The notes below the pieces were generated by a model, which saw only the letters and a list, made by a program, of their open reading frames with translations, was not told the DNA's origin and did not search any database. From positions 186,001 through 250,000 of the forward strand of contig JAVJAP010000122.1 of assembly GCA_034770075.1 (NCBI GenBank): a DNA stretch of 64,000 bases. Direction: 5' to 3'. The stretch is from Aralia elata (lineage: Eukaryota; Streptophyta; Magnoliopsida; Apiales; Araliaceae). Within the stretch, counting starts at the first letter, position 1. Each line of letters starts with the position of its first letter. Shown here one piece after another: positions 48,661 to 59,378 of this stretch. Position numbers and translations under genes: made by a program.

Positions 48661-48992
48661 ATTAATTGATTTTTGGGGTAAAGAATAAGGAGCCAGTATT
48701 TACTTTTCTGCCATGGTCGGTTTTAAAGAAAAACAGTGTTTCAATACGACATCGTTTGGTAAAATTAGCGGTAATTGACCAGGATCACAGATCCTTGCAA
48801 TTGGGCTCAATTTGGATTTTTCCAAATTTTTGGAGTCAATCCAAACAAACCAAATATCTTGCAAGGTCCACTTAAATTGAGAAATATATAACATAGATTC
48901 CCCATTCAAGAATAGGCAATTATTTTAACTAGCTCATGATTCCTTGTCAAGACCATAGTTTTTATAAAATTATTGTTTATATTTTTTTTATT
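48661..48992. other. Spacer upstream of CWC15
   Basis: Should contain the minus-strand CWC15 promoter. Two overlapping frames on opposite strands (48666-48909) have no recognisable product and are probably chance. No repeat is recognised. Confidence 0.4.
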
Positions 48993-49884
48993 GAGAATAC
49001 GGGAGGTGAGAGATACCTCACGCTCTTACATGAGGTATGCTTTCGTAATAATATTTTATATATAACATAAGAGTGTGTATATTCAATTATACAAAACGAC
49101 GTCATTTTGAGGGCAATCTCACACTGCATAAGGTAACCTTCACATCTTTTTTTGACTTTTCAATATTATACTATACCAATATATTACTTATCATACTAAT
49201 AGATTAATAGTATGTACGATGATTTTTGTGAAAAAAAATTTCTTCCAAAGTATATTATTTAACTAATAATATATAACTAATTATTGATAAAAAAAAATAA
49301 ATAGATTTAAAAATCTACTATAGTATTTCATCTATTTGTATAATATAAATGCTAATATTAATCTTTAAATTAATAATTTATTTGTTTATATATTCATGTA
49401 CTTATGTAATAGTAAAATTATATTTAAATTCAAATAGTTATACTTATATAATTTAATAGTAAAAAATATTATATAAATAAAGACAATGCGTGACGTAACT
49501 TTCAAATTAACAACCACAACAAGTGGCGCAGTGGTGCAAACCGCCCTGGGAACGAACCGTAAACCCGAACGACTCAGGATCGACTCCCACTAGCAACACT
49601 TGGAGGGGCACTAATAATGCTCCGCTGTGGCCACGGGGACGCGGGTGCAAACTCGTATGAAAAGGCTGACCCAAGTTCGGCGAGATTAGTCCGGATGCGT
49701 TCGGGAAACCCACAGTTAACAAAAAAAAAAAAAAACTTTCAAATTAACGTCGTTTTACATAATTGAATACACTCCCTCCCATGTTATGTATAAAAGAGTA
49801 TTTTTACAATTTAACAAAACATTGTTATTATAAATGGATAACTCATACAAGAGCGTGAGGTTGTCCTTACCTCCCGTACCCTTA
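48993..49884. repeat. Long inverted repeat element carrying a SINE insertion
   Basis: The left arm (about 48993-49115: ACGGGAGGTGAGAG, CCTCACGCTCTTACATGAGGT, TATTCAATTATACAAAACGACGT) and the right arm (about 49745-49884) are reverse complements over about 140 bases. The middle is AT-rich and non-coding. The long arms fit a Mutator-like or foldback MITE; the target duplication is unclear. A SINE interrupts the inner edge of the right arm. Confidence 0.65.
49512..49733 (+). mobile_element. tRNA-derived SINE with poly(A) tail
   Basis: The head contains an RNA polymerase III A box (GTGGCGCAGTGGTG, about 49523) and a B box (GGATCGACTCCC, about 49578). A GC-rich body follows, then a run of A. The copy is flanked by an exact 15-bp duplication, AACTTTCAAATTAAC (49497-49511 and 49734-49748), showing retroposition. 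The exact duplication suggests a young insertion. The minus-strand open frame over it is not a gene. Confidence 0.9.
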
Positions 49885-50500
49885 TAAATAAATATTAATG
49901 TCATCAAGAATATGAATTTTAAAAAACACTAACTAAATAAAAAAAATATAAAAGTAGATACTTATGGTAGTAAAAATGTAAAAAAAAACAAAAAGATTTT
50001 GAAATCAAATAAAAGGTGAAAAAATAATTTCATATCCAAAATTTTAGGTTTCCATTCTAGATTTTAGGGTTAAAGGACCATTACTAAATTTTATGGTTAA
50101 GATACAATTTTGTGCTATTAAAATCAAATAAAATATGAAAAAAAATAGTTTCTTTTCTTAAATTTTAAGTTTCCATTCCTAGATTTCAAGGTCTAAGGAT
50201 CATTCCTAAATTTTAAGTTGGGAGACAATTTTGTGCTATTAATTATATATATACATGCTCACAAACCCTATGTGAAGCACACGAGCCACATGGATAATGG
50301 TTTATTATATTATTAAATAGATAAATATTCAGTTAAGATTTTGAGAGTATAGTTGTAGTTATTAAATTATTAAAATATATATTATAGATGTAACACCCCA
50401 GTCCCACATCAAAAAATATGAAAAAAAATTGTCTGTATATAAGAAATTAAGTTACTAATAATAGTACTTTCAGTCATGACCTTTTGGGTGAACATGTGGT
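49885..50500. other. AT-rich spacer
   Basis: No gene is seen. A diverged direct repeat is present: 'ttttaggtttccattctagattttagggtt...' at about 50040 and 'ttttaagtttccattcctagatttcaagg' at about 50160, with 'aagatacaattttgtgctatta' following each, a period of about 120 bases. Confidence 0.5.
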
Positions 50501-51186
50501 TAGGGGTGTAAACGAGTCAAATCTCAGCGAACACCCTAATATTCAGATTCGACTCGAAAAAATTGAACTCGAATTCGACTCGGATTCGATAAGTGATTTC
50601 TAATTTTGCACCAGATTCGACTCAAATCAATACTGGGACCTACTCGGCTCGTAAGTACTCGACTTGTTTACAAAGCGAGTTACTCATGAACCTTCAAATC
50701 GAGTTTCGAATATGAACCATTTCACTTAAAACTAAACCACTATATACTAAATTGATTACTTAACTAATATTTAAATATAAAAGTTTTTCACTTTTATTTA
50801 TGTAAAGAAATTACAAAGAATGTAATACAAATTGACAATCAATTCATTGATTTATTCAAGTACAAGTTTACACAATTTCATACTACACTTTATAAATTAT
50901 AAAGATTGATACAAATATCACACATTTAACTTGCTAGTATGGATCAGACTAGTATTCAAATATGATCCATTGAGCATGTATCGAGTATGGTTCGAGAAAA
51001 AATAAAATACTCGAACCCTAATCTGAGCGAACACTGGTATGCTCGAATTCGACTCGTATATCATTAAACAGAAAACGAGTATGGATCATATTCGACTCAG
51101 ATCAACTTCGAATTCAAACTTTGGATCATATTTTTGAGTCGATCTCGAGTCGAGTACCGAGCTACTCTGCTCGGCTTACACCTCTA
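50501..51186. mobile_element. hAT-like MITE of the 'GAGTCGAG' family
   Basis: The ends TAGGGGTGTAAAC and GCTTACACCTCTA are inverted repeats. The flanks CATGTGGT and CCTGTGGT are an 8-bp target duplication with one mismatch. Subterminal GATTCGACTCG and GAGTCGAGTAC motifs place it with 35439-35877 and 19491-20008. No transposase frame. Confidence 0.85.
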
Positions 51187-52086
51187 CCTGTGGTGGGCTA
51201 AGATGACTCAAGAAGATACTATTGTGCTAGTGATTTAAGACATTATTTGGATGGATTCAATTTGGACTCGGGATTTGGCGCCAGTTGTTATATAAGGAGT
51301 TTAAGGCCTTGTTTGGATAGATTTGATTCGATTAGAACTTGGGATTTGACCCAAGAATTGGTCCGGACTCAAAATTTGACCCGACTTGTTTCAATAGATT
51401 CCTTCGACTAATTATTAAGCTAGATATTTGAATTGAGTGCATATTTATTTTGTTATGATTTTGAGAAAATAATTATTTTAATTTTGTTTAAGTTTGTAAC
51501 AGAATTTTATGTTAGTATTTATATTGACAAAATTTTCTTGAAATTCTAATGTGTGAAACTCAAGCTTTAATAAGTTTTATTTTAGTTATTACAATTAGTT
51601 AGTAATGAATCCACTATAATTTTTCAACTAATTTTATAATTATCATGTTTAAAAAATAAATTACATATATTATTAATACAATTAATCATGTGATTTGGTA
51701 AAATTTAAAGTTTTAATGAATTTAATTTAGTTAGGACAGTAATTTAGTAATAAAATTCATGACTAATATTAATATAATAAATCATGATATGTTAAGAGAT
51801 TTTTTCGATATCTTAATAAAATTTTAATAGTAAAATTATCCTAAATAAAATTTACTAAGATATATTATCTTACTTAAAATTGTGATAAAAAGCTTGTAAT
51901 AAATTTGTTAGAACCAAACATAAAAATTCTTTTACAAGTTCTTTTCCTATATTAGAGATATAAAAATAAAATAATATATTCCTTTTTTCCTAACAAATTG
52001 GGGTTCTTTTTGTATACTTTATAAATTTTGATAAAATTTAATTGTTACAAATTTAGATAGTACTTATACTAATCTATATGTATATA
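51187..52086. other. AT-rich spacer
   Basis: No gene is seen. A short diverged direct repeat, 'ttgtttggatrgattygattygattrgaactygggatttg', occurs at about 51243 and 51310. The rest is AT-rich without recognisable structure. Confidence 0.45.
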
Positions 52087-52810
52087 TCTACTATATATAA
52101 AGAGGCAAAATGAGACAAATCATTGGTTTGGTAGTCTTTTTTGGACCACAATAAATTTTGACGGTGGGTAGGCCGCAATAAATTTTCTTCAACGAAAATT
52201 AATACCCTCAATTTGTCCATATACTACAATCTTTCTATAATGATTCCTAGGGATGACTGTGACGCCCCCAAAATAGGTCCACACAACCCATTTTGAGTCG
52301 CCAATAACATTCCACAAAATACAAATACAAATATGAATTTTCCCATTTACAACTAATAAGTATCGTGCAAAATACAACAACACAATACAAATACATCTTA
52401 AATTCTCAATACACTTATTGTCACACTAATAGTAAGGTATTGAGACATTTCTATTATCTCGGACCATCACTCCATTCCCCGGCTAGTCCCCGCTACACTC
52501 TCTTTTCCTGAGGAGAACAATAGAACAAAAAGGAAAAGGGTGAGCACAAATAGCCCAGTAAGAAATATCATGACTAAGATAATGAAGAATAAAAATTATC
52601 TTTAGTCTTCAACAATAATAAATCAGAGATTTAAAGGTATTATAATTGTTCAACACAACAACTGCAGCGGAACGAACAATCCATTAGAAGAGTCAAGTAG
52701 ATTATAATATCTACCATCGTCTATAAGTTAAAGGATCACCACCAATATTTTGTCCCTGTAACACTAATCAACAATTCCTGTTTATGAACATCCAAATCAA
52801 CAGTTTATAT

Positions 52811-53160
52811 TCAACAGCCTCTCTTTGCAGTACGTGCCAAAGATATTTATTTGTAACACCAATCAACAATTTCAACAGCCTCTCTTTGCACTATGTGCCA
52901 AAGATATTTATTTGTAACACCAATCAACAGTTTCAACAGCCTCTCTTTGCAATACATGCCAAAGATATTTATTTGTACCATCACTGGTCATGATCATGCC
53001 AAACGCCAGTTCATCTTTGCACTACGGGCCAAAGAGAACTTTCATCATACGCCTTTGTTTGTAACACCAAAAGTCATGATAATACCAATACACAGTTTGG
53101 TCAAAATCATGTCACGCCGGTTCATCTTTGCACTACGGGCCAAAGAGAACTATCACCACA
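52811..53160. repeat. Tandem repeats inside the solo LTR
   Basis: Three copies of a 61-base unit begin at 52816, 52877 and 52938 (TTCAACAGCCTCTCTTTGCA, then GCCAAAGATATTTATTTGTA). Two copies of a related unit, GTTCATCTTTGCACTACGGG followed by CCAAAGAGAACT, start at about 53009 and 53120. All share the core CTTTGCA.TAC...GCCAAAGA. Confidence 0.9.
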
Positions 53161-53566
53161 ATTTAAGTATGAGGATGAGGATGATGACAATGATACAGTG
53201 AGATCAAGGATAAGAAAAGCTTTATAATTTAATCAGTATCAAATATTGACCAAATTGCCAACACGATGACCAAATTGTGGAGTCAAATTCAAGAATGATA
53301 TTCAAGAAATTATTTCATGCTTCAACTATAACGTATAAAATGAAATAGAAAGATTCAAGTGAAAAGATATTAGATGAAGCACAAACTATTAAGGATATTC
53401 TACTAATTTCAAGGATTTTCTCCATTTAAAAATAAGGTTTTGGAAACAAACAGAGAATTCTTATCATAAATGGAGAAATATGAAAGAAAAGATATTCCTT
53501 AAAGAGTACAAAAAAATGATACGTTATACGAGTATAACAGAATATATGAAACTGCAAATGGGTTTT

Positions 53567-53690
53567 CACCCGTCATGCGGTAATCCGCGTAGACAGATTA
53601 TTTCCACAAAAGATTAATAAGTAAAGAATACGAAGGGTTATTCACCCGTCATGCGGTAATCCGCGTAGACAGGTTATCCCCACAAATTAA
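53567..53690. repeat. Direct repeat inside the solo LTR
   Basis: CACCCGTCATGCGGTAATCC followed by GCGTAGACAG occurs at 53567 and again at 53643, a period of 76 bases. It lies upstream of the TATA-type box and may be an enhancer-like repeat of the LTR. Confidence 0.9.
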
Positions 53691-55504
53691 TACGGAATGA
53701 ATAACAACCTTTCTGAGTATAATATCACTTACGAACAAGGAAACAAATGATGTTACATAAGAGTATGAAAGAAATGATATCCCCTACCTTAGTTAACAAG
53801 TGACTGGATGTTACTTTCTATGGAGCTTACTAACTTGGACAATACTAGTATTCTCACAAATACTCACAATAGCCTAGCACACTTAGAGAACTCAAGAAAT
53901 TTAGAGAGAGAGAGGAAGTATATGCAAGGAAGGTGTGAAGATTTCTTAAGATAACCTCTCCTATTTATAGGAAAACCAAGTTTCATTAATTGCACAAAAA
54001 GGGCTCGACTTATTACACTTTAGTACCTCCATCTTTGCCTCTATTTTTTAATATAATCCCTCAAGTATTATCAATCTTGCATAACATCCCCTAATAGTTC
54101 CCACATGTGAACCAATAGTTCCATCATGTGAACCAATAGTTCACATCATGTGAATTTCAAATTTTCAATTAGGTACCCCTAAGTTACTCCACTTTTAATC
54201 CGTCAATAATGCTAAAATATCATAACAAATAATATGAGTTACAGTGCCATGATAAATAATAAAAAGTATCATGCAGATGCTATTGTAATTATTGAATCAA
54301 AATACTGTGTAATTGCTACTTTATCAATTATTGAATCAATAATTTAAAATATTGTGCAATACCGTGTGCTTGTGAAATACCGCGTACTACTGTAGAATAA
54401 CGCGTTTTAATGTTCTTTTTATTATCGGGTATTTCAACAGTTGCCGGTGATAATACTGTTGACAAAATACTGTCGCTTTCAGTATCCGACAATGGGGCCC
54501 ACTATCGTTGACAATGTTACCATTGTGGGACCCACTAATATTTTGTTATTTCGGCGCCGTACGTTATCGAATATAAAAGTGGTTATTTCGACGACGCCGT
54601 CGTACTTTACCGAATATAATATTCTCCGACAGAACGAATATTATCCGACAGAAGGAATATTCCCCGACATACAGGTTTGACTTTTTTTTTTGTATAAATA
54701 AATAGTACTTTCGTATTTATACCGTATAATTTTTGTATCCAACTCATATAAACGTTATGACGTAATTCGAAGGTCGAAGAAAGTGTAAAAGCGTTTTTAG
54801 CGTGAATAGTGATTGCGTGAATAGTGATTTAGCGTTATTACTAGACTTCTTAATTTTCACATTTCACTAGTAACTTTATCATTATCGATTTAACACCTTT
54901 CTGTTTAAATAATAATAAGAAGAAAAATAAATTTTCTTTATTAAAATTTTTGGGGTCTTACAATGACAATTTGCCCCGTCCACACGGTGATCCCCACGTT
55001 TCGCCCCCAATGGGGACAGTGATTTTGACTCTGATCGAGGATGAAACCGGAGATGAAGAATCACCGAATGTTATTTATAGGGATGTGGAGGGGATGATAT
55101 TTTCTTCCCCATCATGTACCCGCCCCTAAATAGTTATATACTAATTAAATTAATATTTATACTATTACGTATTACATAATTAAAATATGTCATTGTGTGT
55201 GTATATTATTAGTTGTTTTTTCTTAATTTTATCATGCATGTATACGCTAAAATATGATTAATTTTCATATATGTACTATTATAATTGTAACTAAAATTGA
55301 TTTTTTTTTATTTAAAAAAATCACAAAATATTAATCCTCACGATGATATAAATTACCCATGGGGGTTTAAATTTTTCGTGGAGATTGGGATGGTTATTAA
55401 GTTTTAATCCTCATGGGAAATGTGGTGACTAAAATTTTATAAAACCGAAGATGGGGGTGAGATGTGTAATCCCCACCCCCGTCTCGTCCCAGTGCATCCC
55501 TAAT

Positions 55505-55690
55505 GATTCCTTCCTTTCGGTTATAATATGCCTATTCAATATGCATTCATTTTGTCCATATGTTAAAATTCTCCTATAATGATTCCTTCCTTTCGGTTAT
55601 AATATGCCTATTCAATATGCATTCATTTTGTCCATATGTTAAAATTCTCCTATAATGATTCTTTCCCTTCGATTACAATATGTCTATCTT
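55505..55690. repeat. 76-base direct repeat within the candidate Helitron
   Basis: The unit beginning GATTCCTTCCTTTCGGTTAT is repeated with a 76-base period (55505 and 55581), nearly without differences, with a third diverged start at about 55657. A related block occurs at about 57425. The 8-bp hAT target duplication (ATGATTCC) is taken from this unit. Confidence 0.85.
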
Positions 55691-56359
55691 AATATTAATC
55701 CAATTATTGCGCTATAAGCACACACATTAATTACAGTAAAAATAATTAAAACTCTTTCAAATTTATCTATATGTTAAATCATTCTATAATAACAAATATA
55801 TAATAATAACATTTAAAATGGAGTATTAATATTGTGAAATAAAAAATTAATACTAATGCCATTGAAATTTTTCATATTCCAAACGGTCCTAGAAATAGAT
55901 ACTATATATATAGGGATACATATTTGGGATTTTACATAGTATTAAGGTTCAATGTGCAAAATACTAGATAATCATGAAGTCATAATTTACGTCTGAAACA
56001 ACCAAAGTGTGTCTAAATTTCATGAATTCCAAGAATTCCATGGCTATGATAAGAGGAATGTGATTTGAATATTTCAAGTTAATTTTATCTCTTACATCGG
56101 CATGACAAGTTTTAGTTACAGCTCACATCTTGGTCTTCTCGTATATCATATATAGAAAATGATCAATGGCATGACTGTTAGTCCGTGGGCATGCATCAAC
56201 TTCTCATGGAGCATGCAAGAAAATGTTGCTCACGGGTTTTATAATGGAATTGTTCAAATGTGTCAAGTATCTGGAATGGTAGTTTATTGTTTTGACTTAT
56301 TTTCCTTTTTCATGTATGTATGCTATATGGAGTAGACAGCTTAATTAACCTAAGAATAA

Positions 56360-56527
56360 TGCTAAAGACACAAATTATTTTACAAACATTTTAACTTGCT
56401 GGTGTGGCACTGTTGTATTGGTGATAGTGTTGTAGTGGAGAAGTGTTTTTTTTAAATATCACCAATGCAACAGTGTCACATCAGCCAGTTTGTAAAATAT
56501 TTATAAAATAGTTTGTGTCTCTAATTA
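56360..56527. mobile_element. Foldback MITE within the candidate Helitron
   Basis: The left arm TGCTAAAGACACAAATTATT, then TTACAAACATT and GCACTGTTGTATTGGTGATA, pairs with the right arm TATCACCAATGCAACAGTGT, TTTGTAAAATATTT and AGTTTGTGTCTCTAATTA. Confidence 0.75.
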
Positions 56528-57146
56528 CTCCCTAACCTAATATATACAAGATGACACTAAATTGTAATCTGCTATTGTTTTACAGAAATTTTAAGACACA
56601 AAATGAGAGCAATTTAGAAATTTTAAGACACTAAATGAAGATCAATGTTAAGGTGTCGTTTGATCTTGTAGGCGTGTATTCAGAATTCTTGTACAGTATA
56701 TAAAGACACAAAATGAGAGCAATTGTTGGTTGATTTCATGGAGTATATGCTAGCTATTTATTGTGTCCAATCACGTAAAGTTATGATGAGGATTAAACCA
56801 CGTACACTTAAATAATAAACAATTACATATTCAAAATTCATTATTTATAAATAAAAATTAAAAATGAATTGCATCAATTTTAAATATATAAAAAAACCTT
56901 TAAACTCGCAATTGATCCAATATTAAATAACAAGTGTATTTTCATATGTTTTATAATAAGAAATGCAAATAATAAAGAATTTGAGATAGATTAGTAACTT
57001 ATCGTCCTTCAAAAAAAATACATGAATAAATATATTTTAATTTTATTTGATAGAAATATACAGCAACAAAAAATTAAAATAACTAATTTATGAAATAACT
57101 AATTTATGCCCAACAAATTCGTGCCTTGCATGGGTTTAAGAGCTAG

Positions 57147-57906
57147 TCTATATATCTATTACTATATATAAATATAAAGAGGCAAAATGGGGTAAATAGT
57201 TGGTTTGGGAATTTTTTTAGGATTGCAATTAATTTTTTCCACCACTATAAATTTAGGTAGCCTATATATCTATTACTATATATAAATATAAAGAGGCAAA
57301 ATGGGGTAAATAGTTGGTTTGGTAATTCTTTTAGGATCGCAATTAATTTTTTCCACCGCTATAAATTTTCTCCGACGAAAATTAATTCTCTCATTTTGTT
57401 CATGCGTTAAAATTCTTCTATAATGATCCCTTCCCTTCGATTACAATATGTATATAATATGCAATCATAAATTTTCCTTCGGTTACAACTTATTTGAGCT
57501 AAATTATGGCAGCTTTAAGGTTACAATGTGTGGATTCAATATGCGATCATAAATTTTTCTTCGGTTACAACTTATGGCAGTTTTGAAGCTAAGCAACAAC
57601 TTAAAATTGCACTTTATTGACTACTACTACTTTGCTAATTGCTTGAAGAACCCTGTATCAAACTTACTAATCCAAAAATTAGCAATCCATTCTATTATAT
57701 CTTCTATTATTCGTCGTACCAAGATTTATCCTTTAGGACTTTACATTTCAAAGGCATTTTCTTAAACTGTTCACTAAGTTTCTTTATTTTTATTTTTTGT
57801 TTTGAAAGAATTCTAATTTTCAGTTCTACTTCAGGTAATGTTGCTTGATTTGCAGTTATGGCCGTCTGATGGGTCTGGATCATTGGGACAATATGCAAAA
57901 CAAGAC
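57147..57906. repeat. Repeated Helitron-like left ends and spacer
   Basis: Two copies of about 114 bases (starting near 57155 and 57269) carry the same left-end sequence as 52087 (CTATATATAAATATAAAG, GGCAAAATGGGGTAAATAGT, TTGGTTTGG). The second continues with the 'ttcccttcgattacaatatg' block known from 55505. No right end is seen. A 63-codon frame at 57574 is unrecognised. Confidence 0.55.
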
Positions 57907-58375
57907 TGTTAATGTCAAAATATGTCCGCTTGCCGAATTACCAAACAACAAACTTAAATTTGCACAATGAATAAACACTCGCACCAAAAGCTTGACGACC
58001 GGGGTTGTCGAGGGATAGCTCCGGTGTGAGAATAAGTACAGGCTAGAAAACGTCAACAATAAAGGCACGTAACTGCTTTAGCGCGTAAAAGTAAATAAAG
58101 TAAATGTGTACCTAGAACCTGAGTTATGACTGTGTAATTAGAGAGCTTAACCACACTTCCTCTAACTGGACTAAGAGTCCTATGTAAAGATAACTATAAA
58201 TCTCCTGACTGAATAGAATCCAACTTCCTCAATAATAGGAAGTCAAATAGAATAAAAGAATCATAAGTCAACTGAGACTGTAGACCTTATAGAATGTCAA
58301 ATCCCCATTGTGATTCTTTGCCACGTGGTACGAGTCCCATCAAATCTCCCTGATCTATTAAACCACACCCCAACA
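57907..58375 (-). mobile_element. LTR-like repeat, copy 1
   Basis: Begins TGTTAATG and ends CCCCAACA on the plus strand. It is a diverged direct copy of 58906-59378: shared blocks are GATAGCTCCGGTGTGAGAAT, AATAGGAAGTCAAATAGAAT, AAGTCAACT.AGACTGTAG and TGCCAYGTGGYA. Read on the minus strand this is LTR-like (promoter part, then leader). No exact target duplication was found. Confidence 0.6.
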
Positions 58376-58905
58376 AAATCTGTACTTAAATCATTGGGAT
58401 ATTAAAGTAAAAATAATCGAATCTGAAGGTACATATTATTACTCGGTCTTTTTACATCGCAATTCATGCCAAGTTAATCCTTTCCCTCAATGTAGTGTGT
58501 TTGATGATATGTTCCCATAATATGTGAAAGATATAATTAATGGGTTGATTATAAAAAGTAATTCTTGATGCCTATTTTTGTTGTTTTTGTTCCTATAAAT
58601 GCCTTTTTTACCACTAAAGTGATTAATTGTCTTCCTAAGATTGAGTTGCTTTAATTTATAGTTCGTAGTAATTATACGCAATAAACAGGGAAGAAAACAC
58701 TTGATAATGTACTGTAAGCAATATGATACATTTGTATCTAAATTTCAGTTTAAGAATGCACGATTTTAGTTTAGTAATGATACTTTGATAAATTATGAAG
58801 CTTTTTTTTTATTATTCTTTTCGGAAGAGTTGAGAATTTCAAGAACTGTTTCTCATTCAAGTAATGAAACCTTGTCAATATTTAATGAAATTTTATTTAG
58901 TGTGG

Positions 58906-59378
58906 TGTTAACGTTAAGATTTGTCTGCTCGTAGAATCACCGAACAAAGAGCGAAAAACCTGCACAGAGAACAAACAACCACACTGAGAAACTTAATGGT
59001 CGGGGCCGACGGATGATAGCTCCGGTGTGAGAATAAGTACATGCTAGAAACGTCAATAATGGAGGAACGTAGTTACTTTAGTGCTCAAAGTAAAATGTGT
59101 AAATTGTACCTGAAATTAGAATTATGGTCGTGTATTTATAGTTTGTCCATTCCGCCTCAATACACCCATCCCCGAATAGGAATAGGACTCTTTATAACTG
59201 CAATTACCATAATTAGATATGACTCAATCTCCTTAAGAATAGGAAGTCAAATAGAATAAAAGTACTACAAGTCAACTAGGACTGTAGTTTTCTGGAATGC
59301 CAAGCCTCCTGACCGGAATATTCTGCCATGTGGCATAGGTCCTGCCGAATCATCCTGGCCCACAGAATCATGCCCCCA
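58906..59378 (-). mobile_element. LTR-like repeat, copy 2
   Basis: Begins TGTTAACG and ends GCCCCCA. On the minus strand a TATA-type box (ACTATAAATACACGACC, about 59130-59146) stands ahead of the conserved GGAGCTATCATCCG leader, supporting an LTR read leftwards. Together with copy 1 it encloses about 530 AT-rich bases without a coding frame, which would make a compact TRIM- or LARD-like element; no primer-binding site is recognisable. Confidence 0.6.

Larger units (their letters stand above)
52258..54962 (+). mobile_element. Solo LTR, about 2.7 kb
   Basis: It begins TGTGACGCCCCCAAAAT and ends ATTTTTGGGGTCTTACA, inverted ends with TG...CA as in many plant Ty3/gypsy LTRs. The flanks ATGAC and ATGAC are an exact 5-bp target duplication (52253-52257, 54963-54967). 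No internal region or second LTR is present, so it is a solo LTR left by recombination. A TATA-type box (CTATTTATAG, 53961-53970) fits plus-strand transcription. Inner tandem repeats are listed separately. The stretch 54340-54680 is unusually rich in CG-containing motifs. Confidence 0.88.
52248..55502. mobile_element. hAT-like element, split by a solo LTR
   Basis: The ends TAGGGATGAC and TGCATCCCTA are inverted repeats, and both flanks are ATGATTCC (52240-52247 and 55503-55510), an exact 8-bp target duplication. The LTR inserted 10 bases inside the left end. Without it the element is about 550 bases, with GGGGATCCCC-type GC-rich subterminal blocks (about 54970-55130 and 55350-55500). Non-autonomous. 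Confidence 0.85.
52087..57146 (+). mobile_element. Candidate Helitron containing nested hAT-like and LTR insertions
   Basis: The left end TCTACTATATATAAAG follows an A. The right end has a short imperfect hairpin (CGTGCCTTGCATGGG), then about 11 bases, then CTAG before T (57143-57147). A-to-T insertion, TC start and CTRR end are the Helitron rules. The left-end sequence recurs twice at 57147-57300 (with AAAGAGGCAAAATG), so several copies lie here. Without the nested elements (52248-55502) it would be about 1.8 kb and non-coding. No Rep/helicase frame is present. Confidence 0.5.

Noticed and set aside
48666..48909. Short overlapping frames upstream of CWC15
   Set aside because: Two opposite frames of about 69 codons without family features or conserved composition.
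49523..49600. tRNA gene
   Set aside because: Pol III A and B boxes are present, but the A tail and the flanking 15-bp duplication show a SINE; no cloverleaf could be drawn with confidence.
49507..49722. 71-codon minus-strand frame
   Set aside because: Lies entirely within the SINE.
52811..53160. CRISPR-like array
   Set aside because: Units are contiguous tandem copies without unique spacers, inside a plant LTR.
54441..54680. 79-codon frame in the solo LTR
   Set aside because: Made of LTR sequence with repeated motifs; no protein features.
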